Made by a program: the position numbers and the translations under genes. This document shows positions 33,127 to 41,906 of a stretch of DNA of 64,000 nt, piece by piece (position 1 is the stretch's first letter; each line of letters opens with the position of its first letter). This DNA is from Streptomyces sp. MA5143a. Its GTDB lineage: Bacteria > Actinomycetota > Actinomycetes > Streptomycetales > Streptomycetaceae. The notes below the pieces were generated by a model, which made no database searches, was not told the DNA's origin, and saw only the letters and a program-made list of their open reading frames with translations. The stretch is from NCBI RefSeq assembly GCF_900290235.1, contig NZ_OLMK01000087.1, positions 1-64,000 on the forward strand, written 5' to 3'.

Positions 33127-35529
33127 CTAGCAGTCGCGGGGGCCCGGCACCCCGGGACCGATGCGGGCCAGCAGCCGCTGCCGTTCGGCGGCGAAGGCCG
33201 GGTCGGCCTGGTAGTCGGAGTGGCCGAGGATCGGGGCGGGCAGCGGATGGCCGGCGGTGCGGCCGTAGGCGAGGGGGTCCTTGAACGGCTCGGCGTCGAC
33301 CTCCGGCCCGCACCGGCCCGGCAGCCGCACGGGGCCGCCTATGGGGTCGGTGAGCCGGTACAGATTGCGCCAGCAGTCGACCTCTCGGTGCAGGGAGGCG
33401 AGGGACGCCGGGCCGAAGTGGGCCGGGAACCACCGTCCGTACAGCCGCTCCAGCGGTGAGCCGTACGTCAGCAGCGCGACCCGGCTGCGGACCGACGGGG
33501 TCAGCTGCCAGGCGGCGGCCGCGGCGAGGACGCTGCCCTGGGAGTGTCCGGAGATGACCAGTCGTCCGCCCGTGGTCCGCGTCCAGGTGGCCATCCGCCA
33601 GGTGAGGTCGGGCACGGCGCGCTCGGCGTAGCAGGGCGGGGCGAAGGGGTGCGCGGCACGCGGCCAGAAGGTGCCGACGTCCCAGAGGATGCCGATGGTG
33701 CGGCGCGCGGAGGCGTCCTTGTAGGCGCGGCGGCCCCAGGTGACGAAGAGCAGGAAGCCGACGCCGATCAGCCAGGACCCGAGCGCCTGCGCGGTCTGGG
33801 CCGCGCCCGCGACGAAGGCGTACGAGTCCTGTGCGGCCCGCGCCGGGGTCTCCCCCGTGGCGAACGCGCCGGCCAGCGCCCCGGCGCCGAGCAGCAGTGT
33901 CACGGTCGAGATGATGCCGACGACGCGGGGCGCGCGGTCGGTGAGGGCGGCCATGGCGCGGGTACGGGCGATGCGCAGGGTTCGGGCGGCGTCGCGGGGT
34001 TCGGGTTCCTCGTCGGGCCCGCTCACCCGCGGCCGTACGGCCGCGGCCAGGCCGTACTCCTCCTCCACCGCCGCCGTCTCCTCGCGCCGCAGCACCCAGG
34101 TGCGGCGGGCCAGCCAGACGAGCAGGGTCACCACCACCATCAGCAGGGGCGGGATGACGGCGGCCTGCCAGGTGAGGAGGATCGGCGGGCCGGGGAGGGC
34201 GTCCTCGGTGCCGCCGAGCCAGTCGGCGACGCGCTGGGCGACACCGGCGGACATGACACCGCCGAGGGCACAGGACAACATCGCGACGGCGGGGCCGCCG
34301 AGGCCGTACAGCGCGGTCCGCGGGTCGGGGCGGGAACGGTGCAGGACGCGGGCGACCACCCCGAGGGCCAGGACGAGGAGGCCCTGGACCAGGGTGATCC
34401 CGCCGAAGGTCAGGTCCCCCGGCAGCCGGCCCGCCGAGCTCCAGCCGGGGCGTGACCAGCCCGCGTACACCAGGGCGAGGACGAGCACCGCGATCGAGGC
34501 CGTGGGCAGGCCGCGTACGAGGTGCCCGTCGAGTTCGCGGTCGAGGCGCCTCTCGGAGCGGCCTCTGCGGCACACCACCCACACCACGACCACGGCGAGC
34601 ACCACGAGCGTCGCGTTGAACAGCCACCCCAGGAGTTCCAGGACGGCGGGGCCGCCCGGGCGGCGGTCCTCACGGGCGGCGGACGTCCCGACGGCCGCCG
34701 CGACCGTCAGGAACCCGGCCGCCGTGTGGGCGGCCCGCAGCCGGGCCACGAGGCGGCGCCCGTACCAGAAGCCGGGACGGCCGAGCGCGACCGGTTCGAC
34801 GTCGTCCTCGGTGGGGCGGACCTCGGCGCGGTCCATGGGGCGCTGTGACTCGTACTCGCTCCAGGTGCGGTGGGAGAGGTACCACAGGAGCACGGTCAGT
34901 GCGGCGGGCACCACGGCGGCCAGGGCGAGGCGGCGGCCGGGGCTGCTCCACCAGCCGTGGCGGGAGAGGTCCGGGGAGAGGAAACCGAGCCAGGTGTGCG
35001 CCTCGGCGCACGCGCGCGTGCCCGCGCACTGCCAGGCGGTCAGGTCGAGGGCGACCTCGCAGGCGGCGGCCACGAGCAGCACGGTCAGGGTCAGACCGGT
35101 GAGGCGGACCAGGAGGCCGTGCAGACGTATGGTCCGCCGTCTGTGGCGGGTGGCGGGCCGCATCCAGTGGGCGAGGTTCACGACCATGAACGGCAGCAGT
35201 AACAGCCACAGGGCGCGGGAACCGTTGCCGGAGGTGAGGTTGCACCAGACGTAGGCCTCGGGCACGGGTCCGCCGCGCCGGTCGGCGGGGCGGGTCTCGG
35301 CGTCGGCGTCGTCGATGCGGCGGAAGACCGCCGCCGTGTCGTCGCCGGTGACACGGACGGTGCGCGGATCGTCCAGCATGCGTTCGGGGGTGGTGCCGCC
35401 GACACCGTGGACGAGCAGTTCGAGGGCGGTGCCGTCGTCGGTGCCGGTGCGGCCGGTGGCCTCGCGCCCGCCCGTCTCGGACCGTCCGGGGCGTTCTTCG
35501 TACTCGGCGTGCTCCGTCGCACGATCCAC
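33127..35529 (-). CDS. Polytopic membrane protein with lipase-like alpha/beta-hydrolase halves
   Basis: An 800-aa protein. Near the N-terminus, LELLVHGVGGTTPERML resembles the oxyanion strand of a lipase. Then come about ten membrane helices (~100-610). The C-terminal soluble part holds the nucleophile motif GHSQGS and LLTYGSPLERLYGRWFP, as in lipase/esterase folds, with a His candidate near GHSDY. The hydrolase fold thus appears split around a membrane domain. The GTG at 35529 (GGGGGAAG upstream) was chosen over 35595. Substrate is unknown; a membrane-associated lipase or esterase is plausible. Confidence 0.75.
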   Translation of the reverse strand: MDRATEHAEYEERPGRSETGGREATGRTGTDDGTALELLVHGVGGTTPERMLDDPRTVRVTGDDTAAVFRRIDDADAETRPADRRGGPVPEAYVWCNLTSGNGSRALWLLLLPFMVVNLAHWMRPATRHRRRTIRLHGLLVRLTGLTLTVLLVAAACEVALDLTAWQCAGTRACAEAHTWLGFLSPDLSRHGWWSSPGRRLALAAVVPAALTVLLWYLSHRTWSEYESQRPMDRAEVRPTEDDVEPVALGRPGFWYGRRLVARLRAAHTAAGFLTVAAAVGTSAAREDRRPGGPAVLELLGWLFNATLVVLAVVVVWVVCRRGRSERRLDRELDGHLVRGLPTASIAVLVLALVYAGWSRPGWSSAGRLPGDLTFGGITLVQGLLVLALGVVARVLHRSRPDPRTALYGLGGPAVAMLSCALGGVMSAGVAQRVADWLGGTEDALPGPPILLTWQAAVIPPLLMVVVTLLVWLARRTWVLRREETAAVEEEYGLAAAVRPRVSGPDEEPEPRDAARTLRIARTRAMAALTDRAPRVVGIISTVTLLLGAGALAGAFATGETPARAAQDSYAFVAGAAQTAQALGSWLIGVGFLLFVTWGRRAYKDASARRTIGILWDVGTFWPRAAHPFAPPCYAERAVPDLTWRMATWTRTTGGRLVISGHSQGSVLAAAAAWQLTPSVRSRVALLTYGSPLERLYGRWFPAHFGPASLASLHREVDCWRNLYRLTDPIGGPVRLPGRCGPEVDAEPFKDPLAYGRTAGHPLPAPILGHSDYQADPAFAAERQRLLARIGPGVPGPRDC

Positions 35530-35819
35530 TGGTCCGCTTCCCCCGTGATACGCCGCAAGGCATGTGTCATGTGCAGGTACAGATGATCGCCGCAAAGCGG
35601 TCCTCGTACACCTGTGGGCACCGAATCTCCCCGATCCGTGTGATAGTGACGGGCGCGGAAACGCGATACGGGCTGTTCGCGCGCGTGCGGGTGGTGGCGC
35701 GACCAGTGGTGTGGCGTGCGAATATGGGACGTCCTCGGGACCGGGGGCGGGGGAATGTCCGCGTCGGAGGGGGTATGGGAGCGTGTCGGGCGTGATGGGG
35801 CGAAAGGACCGGAGCGAGC

Positions 35820-36647
35820 GTGAGTGAGAATCAGAACCTCCTCGCGGAGCAGCGGCGTGCCCTGATCCTCGACGAGGTGCGCCGCAGGGGTGGGGTCCGG
35901 GTCAACGAGTTGACGCGCAAGCTGGGCGTCTCGGACATGACGGTCCGTCGCGACCTGGACGCGCTGGCCCGTCAGGGCGCCGTGGAGAAGGTGCACGGCG
36001 GCGCGGTCCCGGTGGCCGAGGCGAGTACGCACGAGCCGGGTTTCGAGGCGAAGTCCGGGCTGGAGCTGAGCGCCAAGGAGGACATCGCGCGGGCCGCCGC
36101 CGAGCTGGTGGCACCGGGTTCGGCGATCGCCCTGTCGGGCGGTACGACGACCTACGCGCTCGCGCACCGGCTCGTGGACGTGCCGGATCTGACCGTGGTC
36201 ACGAACTCGGTGCGGGTCGCGGACGTCTTCCACGCCGCGCAGCGCACGACGGGTCCCCGGCAGGGGGCGGCGACCGTGGTGCTCACCGGTGGGGTGCGGA
36301 CCCCGTCCGACTCGCTCGTGGGGCCGGTGGCCGACCAGGCGATCGCGGCGCTCCACTTCGATGTGCTGTTCCTCGGGGTGCACGGGATATCGGTCGAGGC
36401 GGGCCTGTCCACGCCGAACCTGGCGGAGGCCGAGACCAACCGCCGGCTCGTGCAGTCGGCGCGGCGGGTCGTCGTCGTGGCCGACCACACCAAGTGGGGG
36501 ACGGTGGGCCTGAGTTCGTTCGCCGCGCTCGACCAGGTGGACACGCTGGTGACGGACGCCGGGCTGGCCGCGCAGGCGCGGGCGGAGATCTCCGAGCATC
36601 TGCGGCGGCTGGTGGTGGCCGGGGAGGACGAGGACGGCGACGTCTGA
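35820..36647 (+). CDS. DeoR/GlpR-family transcriptional regulator
   Basis: A 275-aa regulator. The N-terminal DeoR helix-turn-helix (~10-65: ILDEVRRRGGVRVNELTRKLGVSDMTVRRDLDAL) precedes the DeoR C-terminal sugar-phosphate-sensing domain (~80-255: LSGGTTTYALAHRL; VTNSVRVADVF; VVVADHTKWG). GTG start with GGAG upstream. It is convergent with the cysteine-synthase-like gene, and no obvious sugar operon is adjacent, so the effector and targets are not apparent. Confidence 0.92.
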   Translation: MSENQNLLAEQRRALILDEVRRRGGVRVNELTRKLGVSDMTVRRDLDALARQGAVEKVHGGAVPVAEASTHEPGFEAKSGLELSAKEDIARAAAELVAPGSAIALSGGTTTYALAHRLVDVPDLTVVTNSVRVADVFHAAQRTTGPRQGAATVVLTGGVRTPSDSLVGPVADQAIAALHFDVLFLGVHGISVEAGLSTPNLAEAETNRRLVQSARRVVVVADHTKWGTVGLSSFAALDQVDTLVTDAGLAAQARAEISEHLRRLVVAGEDEDGDV

Positions 36648-36695
36648 CGGCGACGCGGTTGCCGTACGGCCGCACCGGTCGTAGGGCCTGCACCG

Positions 36696-37829
36696 TCACC
36701 GCGGGGGCGCCGCCCACACCCCGGTCGCCAGGAGGGAGTCGATGGCCGCCGCGTACGGGGCGATGTCCAGGCCCTGTTCCCTCAGCCACGTGTCGGAGTA
36801 GTACTTGTCGAGGTAGCGGTCGCCGGGGTCGCACAGGAGCGTGACGACGCTGCCCCGCCGCCCCTCCGCCACCATCTCGGCGATGATCTTGAGGGCGCTC
36901 CACAGGCCCGTTCCGGTGGAGCCGCCCGCCTTGCGGCCGATGGCCTGTTCCAGGGCCCGTACGGCGGCGACGCTGGCCGCGTCCGGAACCTTCATCATGC
37001 GGTCGATGGCGCCGGGGACGAAGCTGGGCTCCATCCGGGGGCGGCCGATGCCCTCGATACGGGAACCGCAGTCGCAGGTGACGTCCGGGTCGCCGGTGGT
37101 CCAGCCCTCGAAGAAACAGGAGTTCTCGGGGTCGGCGACACAGATGCGGGTGTCGTACTGCATGTAGTGGACGTAGCGCGCGATGGTCGCGGAGGTGCCG
37201 CCGGTGCCCGCGGTGGCGACGATCCAGGTGGGCTCGGGGAAGCGCTCCAACTCCAGCTGGCGGAAGACGGATTCGGCGATGTTGTTGTTGCCCCGCCAGT
37301 CCGTGGCCCGCTCGGCGTAGGTGAACTGGTCCATGTAGTGGCCGCCGGTCTCCACCGCGAGGCGGGCCGACTCCTCGTACATCTTCCGCGAGTCGTCCAC
37401 GAAGTGGCAGCGACCGCCGTGGAACTCGATGAGGCGGATCTTCTCGGCACTGGTCGTGCGCGGCATGACGGCGATGAAGGGGACGCCGATCAGCTTGGCG
37501 AAGTACGCCTCGGAGACGGCGGTGGAGCCGCTGGACGCCTCGATGACGGGACGGCCCGGCCGGATCCAGCCGTTGCACAGGCCGTACAGGAAGAGGGAAC
37601 GGGCCAGGCGGTGCTTGAGACTGCCCGTGGGGTGGGTCGACTCGTCCTTGAGATACAGGTCGATCCCCCATTCCTCGGGCAGGGGGAAGCGCAGCAGATG
37701 GGTGTCGGCGGAGCGGTTGGCGTCGGCCTGGACCCGCCGGACCGCCTCTTTGAGCCAGGTCCGATACTCGGGGTCGCTGTGGTCGACGTCGAGGGTCGCG
37801 CCAGGGCGAGTGGTCTGGGGGGTGCTCAC
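36696..37829 (-). CDS. PLP-dependent cysteine synthase / cysteine desulfhydrase family protein
   Basis: A 377-aa fold-type II PLP enzyme. K72 in STHPTGSLKHRL is the expected Schiff-base lysine. EASSGSTAVSEAY is the substrate loop, and TAGTGGTSATIA is the phosphate-binding loop. Actinobacterial relatives such as mycobacterial Cds1 (Rv3684) are L-cysteine desulfhydrases that release H2S, pyruvate and ammonia, and this is the most likely role. A CDCGSR segment near 260 gives a Cys pair not needed for PLP chemistry. GTG start with GAGGAG 7 nt upstream. A perfect palindrome lies about 100 bp upstream. Confidence 0.88.
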   Translation of the reverse strand: MSTPQTTRPGATLDVDHSDPEYRTWLKEAVRRVQADANRSADTHLLRFPLPEEWGIDLYLKDESTHPTGSLKHRLARSLFLYGLCNGWIRPGRPVIEASSGSTAVSEAYFAKLIGVPFIAVMPRTTSAEKIRLIEFHGGRCHFVDDSRKMYEESARLAVETGGHYMDQFTYAERATDWRGNNNIAESVFRQLELERFPEPTWIVATAGTGGTSATIARYVHYMQYDTRICVADPENSCFFEGWTTGDPDVTCDCGSRIEGIGRPRMEPSFVPGAIDRMMKVPDAASVAAVRALEQAIGRKAGGSTGTGLWSALKIIAEMVAEGRRGSVVTLLCDPGDRYLDKYYSDTWLREQGLDIAPYAAAIDSLLATGVWAAPPR

Positions 37830-38205
37830 GGCGTGCTCCTCACAGGGTGCGCCGACGGCGTGTCGCGGCGTCGGACGTCCCGATGATAAACACCTTCCGC
37901 ACGCTTCTCACCTGCATAAACATGCCTTTGAGCAACTCAAAGACAGCCCTGTGGCAACAATGCGCGGGGCGCATGGGGGGCGCATGCCGCGCGTGCGCCG
38001 GAACCCCGCCCCCGACCAACCGTGCGCACTGGTGCTCGACGGCGGGGACGTGCAGACTTCACCGCACGGGCCTGGTCGATCCCTCCGAGGGGTGGCACGG
38101 GGGAACGCGCCCCTCGGGCACACTGGATCACGGTCCGGTACGGATCACGACACGGACGGCCGACACGACAGCGGACAGGCGAGAGCACACTAGGGGGCGG
38201 GGCAC
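37830..38205. other. Divergent promoter region, 376 bp
   Basis: This region lies between the cysteine-enzyme gene and a small hypothetical gene. The part 37880-37945 is unusually A/T rich for this genome and holds two palindromes (37914-37925 and 37926-37942). The rest, up to 38205, shows no gene I can support. Confidence 0.5.
37926..37942. promoter_or_regulatory. Perfect palindrome, candidate operator
   Basis: CTTTGAG-CAA-CTCAAAG, 7-bp arms around a 3-bp spacer, lies 97 bp upstream of the cysteine-enzyme start. A shorter palindrome GCAT-AAAC-ATGC abuts it at 37914-37925. The arms are too short and A/T rich to be a terminator. The regulator is unknown. Confidence 0.45.
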
Positions 38206-38529
38206 ATGGCGGAGCCGGAGTTCACGGCCACGGGCGTGCGGATCGGGAAGCGGCTGCGGCAGCTCACCCGGGCGGGCCAGGTCAGGATCGAGGACGGCCG
38301 GCTCCAGTTGCTGACCAGTTACGGCAGCGAGATCGACAGCGCCCCGGTGCAGGCGGTGCGCGCCTCGAAGCCCTGGTTCGCCAACGAGGACCGGGCGTTG
38401 GCCGATGTCAACGGCACCCGCTACACGCTCACCCTGAACGAGCACGACCCCGCTCCGGGGAAGCCCGGCCCGCCCTCGGCGCGCCGGTTCATCGAGGCGG
38501 TGCGCAAGGCGGCGGGGCGCGGCGGCTGA
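38206..38529 (+). CDS. Small hypothetical protein
   Basis: A 107-aa soluble, basic protein (MAEPEFTATGVRIGKRL...). The pattern RIEDGRLQLLTSYGSEIDSAPV suggests short beta strands; I recognise no family. An ATG at 38206 follows a G-rich stretch (GGGGGCGGGG). It is coded with normal third-position GC bias and lies upstream of the ATP-binding regulator on the same strand. Confidence 0.65.
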   Translation: MAEPEFTATGVRIGKRLRQLTRAGQVRIEDGRLQLLTSYGSEIDSAPVQAVRASKPWFANEDRALADVNGTRYTLTLNEHDPAPGKPGPPSARRFIEAVRKAAGRGG

Positions 38530-38798
38530 CGGACCGCGAGTTGCGGGACCCGACCCCCTGGGTCACGCTGGTCTCACGTAACTCTGGGTTTACCGGCGAT
38601 AACGCTGCGAACCAGCCCGCCGGCCACGACAGCGGGCGGCGATCTGTACGCAGCCACCCCACGAGCAGACGGCAGCCCCCGGCGGCCGTCCACCAGGCGG
38701 CAGTCACAGGCCGCCCCACAGCAGGCGGCGTTTTTCGCCCAGCCACCTCGCTGGATCCGTACTCCGATCTTCCGGACTCACATCGGGGAGTCGCAGCC

Positions 38799-39332
38799 GT
38801 GATCAGCCAGCAAAGCAGGCACTGCACGGTGGAGCTCCAAGCCCTGCCGTCGCGGATCGGCCAGGTCCGCAGAATCGTATCTGCGCAATTGCGCTACTGG
38901 CATCTGGATCCGTTGATAGAGCGGGCCGCGCTCGGTGTGACCGAGTTGCTGTCCAACGTCCACCGGCACGCGGAGCCGGACAAGTCGTGCACCGTGGAGA
39001 TGGAGTTGCTCCTCGGCCGGCTCACGGTCTCGGTGCAGGACAACGACCCCCGTCTCCCGATCGTCCAGGACGCGGAGCTGTTCGCCACCAGTGGGCGCGG
39101 GCTCGCGATGGTCGCCGCCGTGAGCGAGAGCTGGGGTGTCCGTCCCCACGGCCGGACGGGGAAGGTCGTGTGGTTCACGCTGCCGGCGGCGTCGGCGGCG
39201 GTGCCGAAGATCTCGCCGTACGACGTCGGGCAGCCCCAGCCGCAGTTGCAGCCGTGCGACACCGGGTTCCGGCCCACCGCGCGCGGGCGCAGGCCCGAAC
39301 ACGCTCCCGCCCGGTCGGCCGTCGCAGGCTGA
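38799..39332 (+). CDS. ATP-binding protein, RsbW-like anti-sigma/regulatory kinase
   Basis: A 177-aa HATPase_c protein of the SpoIIAB/RsbW type common in Streptomyces. LPSRIGQVRRIVSAQLRYW is the N-terminal helix. GVTELLSNVHRHAE is the N-box (Glu and Asn binding Mg-ATP). VQDNDPRLP and TSGRGLAMVAAVSESWGV are the G-boxes, and KVVWFTLP is the last strand. Such proteins bind and may phosphorylate anti-sigma antagonists. I chose the GTG at 38799 with GGGGAG 8 nt upstream. The ~40-residue Pro/Gln-rich tail is outside the fold. Confidence 0.85.
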   Translation: MISQQSRHCTVELQALPSRIGQVRRIVSAQLRYWHLDPLIERAALGVTELLSNVHRHAEPDKSCTVEMELLLGRLTVSVQDNDPRLPIVQDAELFATSGRGLAMVAAVSESWGVRPHGRTGKVVWFTLPAASAAVPKISPYDVGQPQPQLQPCDTGFRPTARGRRPEHAPARSAVAG

Positions 39333-39364
39333 CCGGGCGGTGACCACCTTCGCGGTACGGCTGG

Positions 39365-39697
39365 TCATTGCGCCGGCGGTGACCCCGGCCGGGATCCCAT
39401 CCCCCTGCCCGACCGTCCGAACTGCTCGTCCAGGACGGACAGTCGGCGCCAGTACTCGTCCTCGTCGATCTCACCGGAGGCGAAGCGGCGGCCGAGCATC
39501 GCGATCGGTGAGTCGCCGGTGTGACGGCTGTCGCCGTGCGGGGCGGAGCCGGCCGCCGACGGCCACCACGGGGCCCGGTGCCCGTGCCGCACGGTGCGGC
39601 GCAGGAGGGTGACGGCTCCGACGACGACCGCCGCCCAGATCACGGGGAAGAGCAGGAGCCAGGGGCCGGGGCCGTTCCCGTGCGCGAGGGTGTGCAT
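39365..39697 (-). CDS. Small membrane protein with SHOCT domain
   Basis: A 110-aa protein with one N-terminal membrane helix (~12-32, WLLLFPVIWAAVVVGAVTLL), a basic linker, and a C-terminal SHOCT domain (IAMLGRRFASGEIDEDEYWRRLSVLDEQF). SHOCT segments are thought to mediate oligomerisation. Typical of many short actinobacterial membrane proteins; the role is unknown. Confidence 0.85.
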   Translation of the reverse strand: MHTLAHGNGPGPWLLLFPVIWAAVVVGAVTLLRRTVRHGHRAPWWPSAAGSAPHGDSRHTGDSPIAMLGRRFASGEIDEDEYWRRLSVLDEQFGRSGRGMGSRPGSPPAQ

Positions 39698-39818
39698 CTC
39701 GAACTCATCTCCTTGGGACGCGCCTTGTGTCGATGAGTCGAGGTTCTCGCCGCGAGGGGGTGCGGGTCGGCGTACGGGCAGCGGCAGTGGGAGTACCTCC
39801 CGCGGAGTACGGGGCCCG

Positions 39819-41066
39819 TCAGGTCAGGGCTGCCAGCGGGTCGTCGAGTACGGGTTGCCAGGCCAGTTCGGCGGCGCCGACCAGGCTGTTGTGGTCGAGG
39901 GTGCAGGGCAGGATGGGGACCACTCCGCTCTGGCGGCCCCAGAGGCTGCGGTCGGCGACCACGCTGCGCAGCCGGTCGGGGTCGGTGTCCAGGAGCGTGC
40001 GGTGCAGGCCGCCGAGGATGATCCGGTCGGGGTTGAGGATGTTGACGAGGCCGGCGAGACCCAGGCCGAGCCGGTCGATGAGGGACTCGGTGGCGGTCCG
40101 GACGGCCGGGTCGGCGTACTCCGTGCGGATCAGGTCGTTGGCCTGCTGGAGCAGGGAGATGACGGGCCCGGGGTCCCGGCCGGCCGCGGTGAGGAAGGCC
40201 AGCGGGTCGGCCTCCACGTCGAGGCAGCCGCGGCTGCCGCAGTGGCACGGGCGGCCCTCGGGGTTGACGGTGAGATGGCCGACTTCGAGGGCGAGGCCGG
40301 AACTCCCGGTGTGCAGGCGGCCGTCGAGGACCAGCGCGCCGCCGACGCCCCGGTGCCCGGTGGCCACGCAGAGCAGGTCGCGGGCGCCCCGGCCGGCGCC
40401 GTGCCGGTGCTCGGCGAGCGCGGCGAGGTTCACGTCGTTGGCCGCGAAGGCCGGGCCCTGGATACCGGCCGCCCGTACCCGCTCCGAGAAGATCTCGCGG
40501 ACCGGGGCACCCGCCGGCCAGGCCAGGTGAAGGGGGTTGAGGGCCAGACCCGCCGGTTCGGCCACGGCGGACGGCACGGCGAGTCCCGCGCCCACGCATC
40601 GCCGGCCCGTCTCGCGGAGCAGGTCGGCGCCCGCCTCGACGACCGACCCGAGCACCTTCGCCGGGTCCGCGTCGACGGTCTCGCAGCCGGGGGCGGTCGC
40701 CACGATCCGCCCGCCGAGCCCGACCAGCGCGGCCCGCCACCCGTCGGCGTGCACCTGGGCGGCGAGCGCGACGGGTCCCTCCTCGGCGACCTCCAGACGG
40801 TGCGAGGGGCGGCCCTGGGAACCGGCGGCCGCGCCGGGGTGCGCGTCGACCCGGATCAGCCCCAGCGCCTCCAGCTCGGCGGCCACGGCACCCGCCGTGG
40901 CCCGCGTGACGCCCAGCTCGGCGGTGAGCACGGCCCGCGTCGGCGCCCGCCCGGTGTGCACGAGTTCGAGCGCCGGACCGAGCGCGCCCCTCCCCCGGTC
41001 CAGCCGGGTGCGTGTCGTCGTCGCTGTCCCCTCGCCCGCCGCCTTGGGGGCCGCCTTGCCGTCCAT
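39819..41066 (-). CDS. ROK-family transcriptional regulator
   Basis: A 415-aa repressor. An N-terminal winged helix (~30-85, PTRAVLTAELGVTRATAGAVAAELEALGLI) precedes a ROK sugar-kinase-like domain. The zinc motif CHCGSRGC (~272-280), NDVN and GHRGVGGAL are recognisable. ROK regulators bind sugars or sugar phosphates and control carbohydrate genes. No transporter or sugar operon is directly beside it. Confidence 0.9.
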   Translation of the reverse strand: MDGKAAPKAAGEGTATTTRTRLDRGRGALGPALELVHTGRAPTRAVLTAELGVTRATAGAVAAELEALGLIRVDAHPGAAAGSQGRPSHRLEVAEEGPVALAAQVHADGWRAALVGLGGRIVATAPGCETVDADPAKVLGSVVEAGADLLRETGRRCVGAGLAVPSAVAEPAGLALNPLHLAWPAGAPVREIFSERVRAAGIQGPAFAANDVNLAALAEHRHGAGRGARDLLCVATGHRGVGGALVLDGRLHTGSSGLALEVGHLTVNPEGRPCHCGSRGCLDVEADPLAFLTAAGRDPGPVISLLQQANDLIRTEYADPAVRTATESLIDRLGLGLAGLVNILNPDRIILGGLHRTLLDTDPDRLRSVVADRSLWGRQSGVVPILPCTLDHNSLVGAAELAWQPVLDDPLAALT

Positions 41067-41117
41067 GAGGGCGAGTCTCCCATGATCCGTACCGGCACGG
41101 GTGCCGCCGAGTCGGCC

Positions 41118-41840
41118 TCACCCGCCGGCGAAGCCGCTCACCCGCAGAGTGATGTTCAGCCGCCCGGCCAGGCCCAACGCCGGCGGCGCCGTCCCGGCGT
41201 ACACCCGGGGCACGCCGTGGTACGCCTGCCGGGACGGCCCGCCGAACACGAAGAGATCGCCGCTGCGCAGCTCCACGTCCGTGTACGGCCGGGCGCGCGA
41301 GCGCGGGTTGCCGAAGCGGAAGACGCAGGTGTCGCCGAGGCTCAGCGACACCACCGGCGCGTCCGACTTCTCGTCGCTGTCGCGGTGCATGCCCATGCGG
41401 GCGTCGCCGTCGTAGAAGTTGATCAGGGCGATGTCGTACGGGTCGGTCGGCACGCGGGGGTCCGCCGCCGGGCCGGCTGCCGTGCCGGGGACCGTCGCGG
41501 GGCCGGGGTCCTTGTCCGGGGTGGTCCCGGCGGCGTCGGCGACCGCGCGTCGGGCCAGGGCGTCCAGCCAGGCCGGGAACGGCTTCACGGGGGCGCCGTC
41601 TCCGTCGACCACCGTGCGGGCGTAGCCGTACGGGTACCAGTGGTGGCCGAGGCAGACCTGGCGGGCGGTCATCGTGCCACCGCCCGGGGTGTGGACCGTG
41701 CGGAGCCCGGCGGGCGGGCGGGCCCAGTCGCGGCAGGCCGCGAGGAGCCGCCGCTGCCGCTCCATGTCCAGCCAGTCGGGGACGTGGACCGCGCCCGGCG
41801 CGATCTCCGTACGGCCGCGGGGGAACAGCTCGGCGTCCAT
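41118..41840 (-). CDS. AlkB-like 2-oxoglutarate/Fe(II) dioxygenase
   Basis: A 240-aa protein of the AlkB DNA/RNA alkylation-repair family. The Fe(II) ligands are the H-x-D in MGMHRDSDE and the later His in AYHGVPRV; Arg in RLNITLRVSG binds 2-oxoglutarate. INFYDGDARMG and FRFGNPRSRARPY are the family strands. Likely role: oxidative removal of N-alkyl lesions. A Pro/Asp/Ala insertion (~110-130) sits in a surface loop. I chose the ATG at 41840; the frame continues upstream but over the divergent methyltransferase gene. Confidence 0.88.
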   Translation of the reverse strand: MDAELFPRGRTEIAPGAVHVPDWLDMERQRRLLAACRDWARPPAGLRTVHTPGGGTMTARQVCLGHHWYPYGYARTVVDGDGAPVKPFPAWLDALARRAVADAAGTTPDKDPGPATVPGTAAGPAADPRVPTDPYDIALINFYDGDARMGMHRDSDEKSDAPVVSLSLGDTCVFRFGNPRSRARPYTDVELRSGDLFVFGGPSRQAYHGVPRVYAGTAPPALGLAGRLNITLRVSGFAGG

Positions 41841-41906
41841 GGCTCCATCATCACGCACCCCGTGGGGACCCGGCCTGAGCTGCGGCTCGGTTAGCCTGGG
41901 CACACG

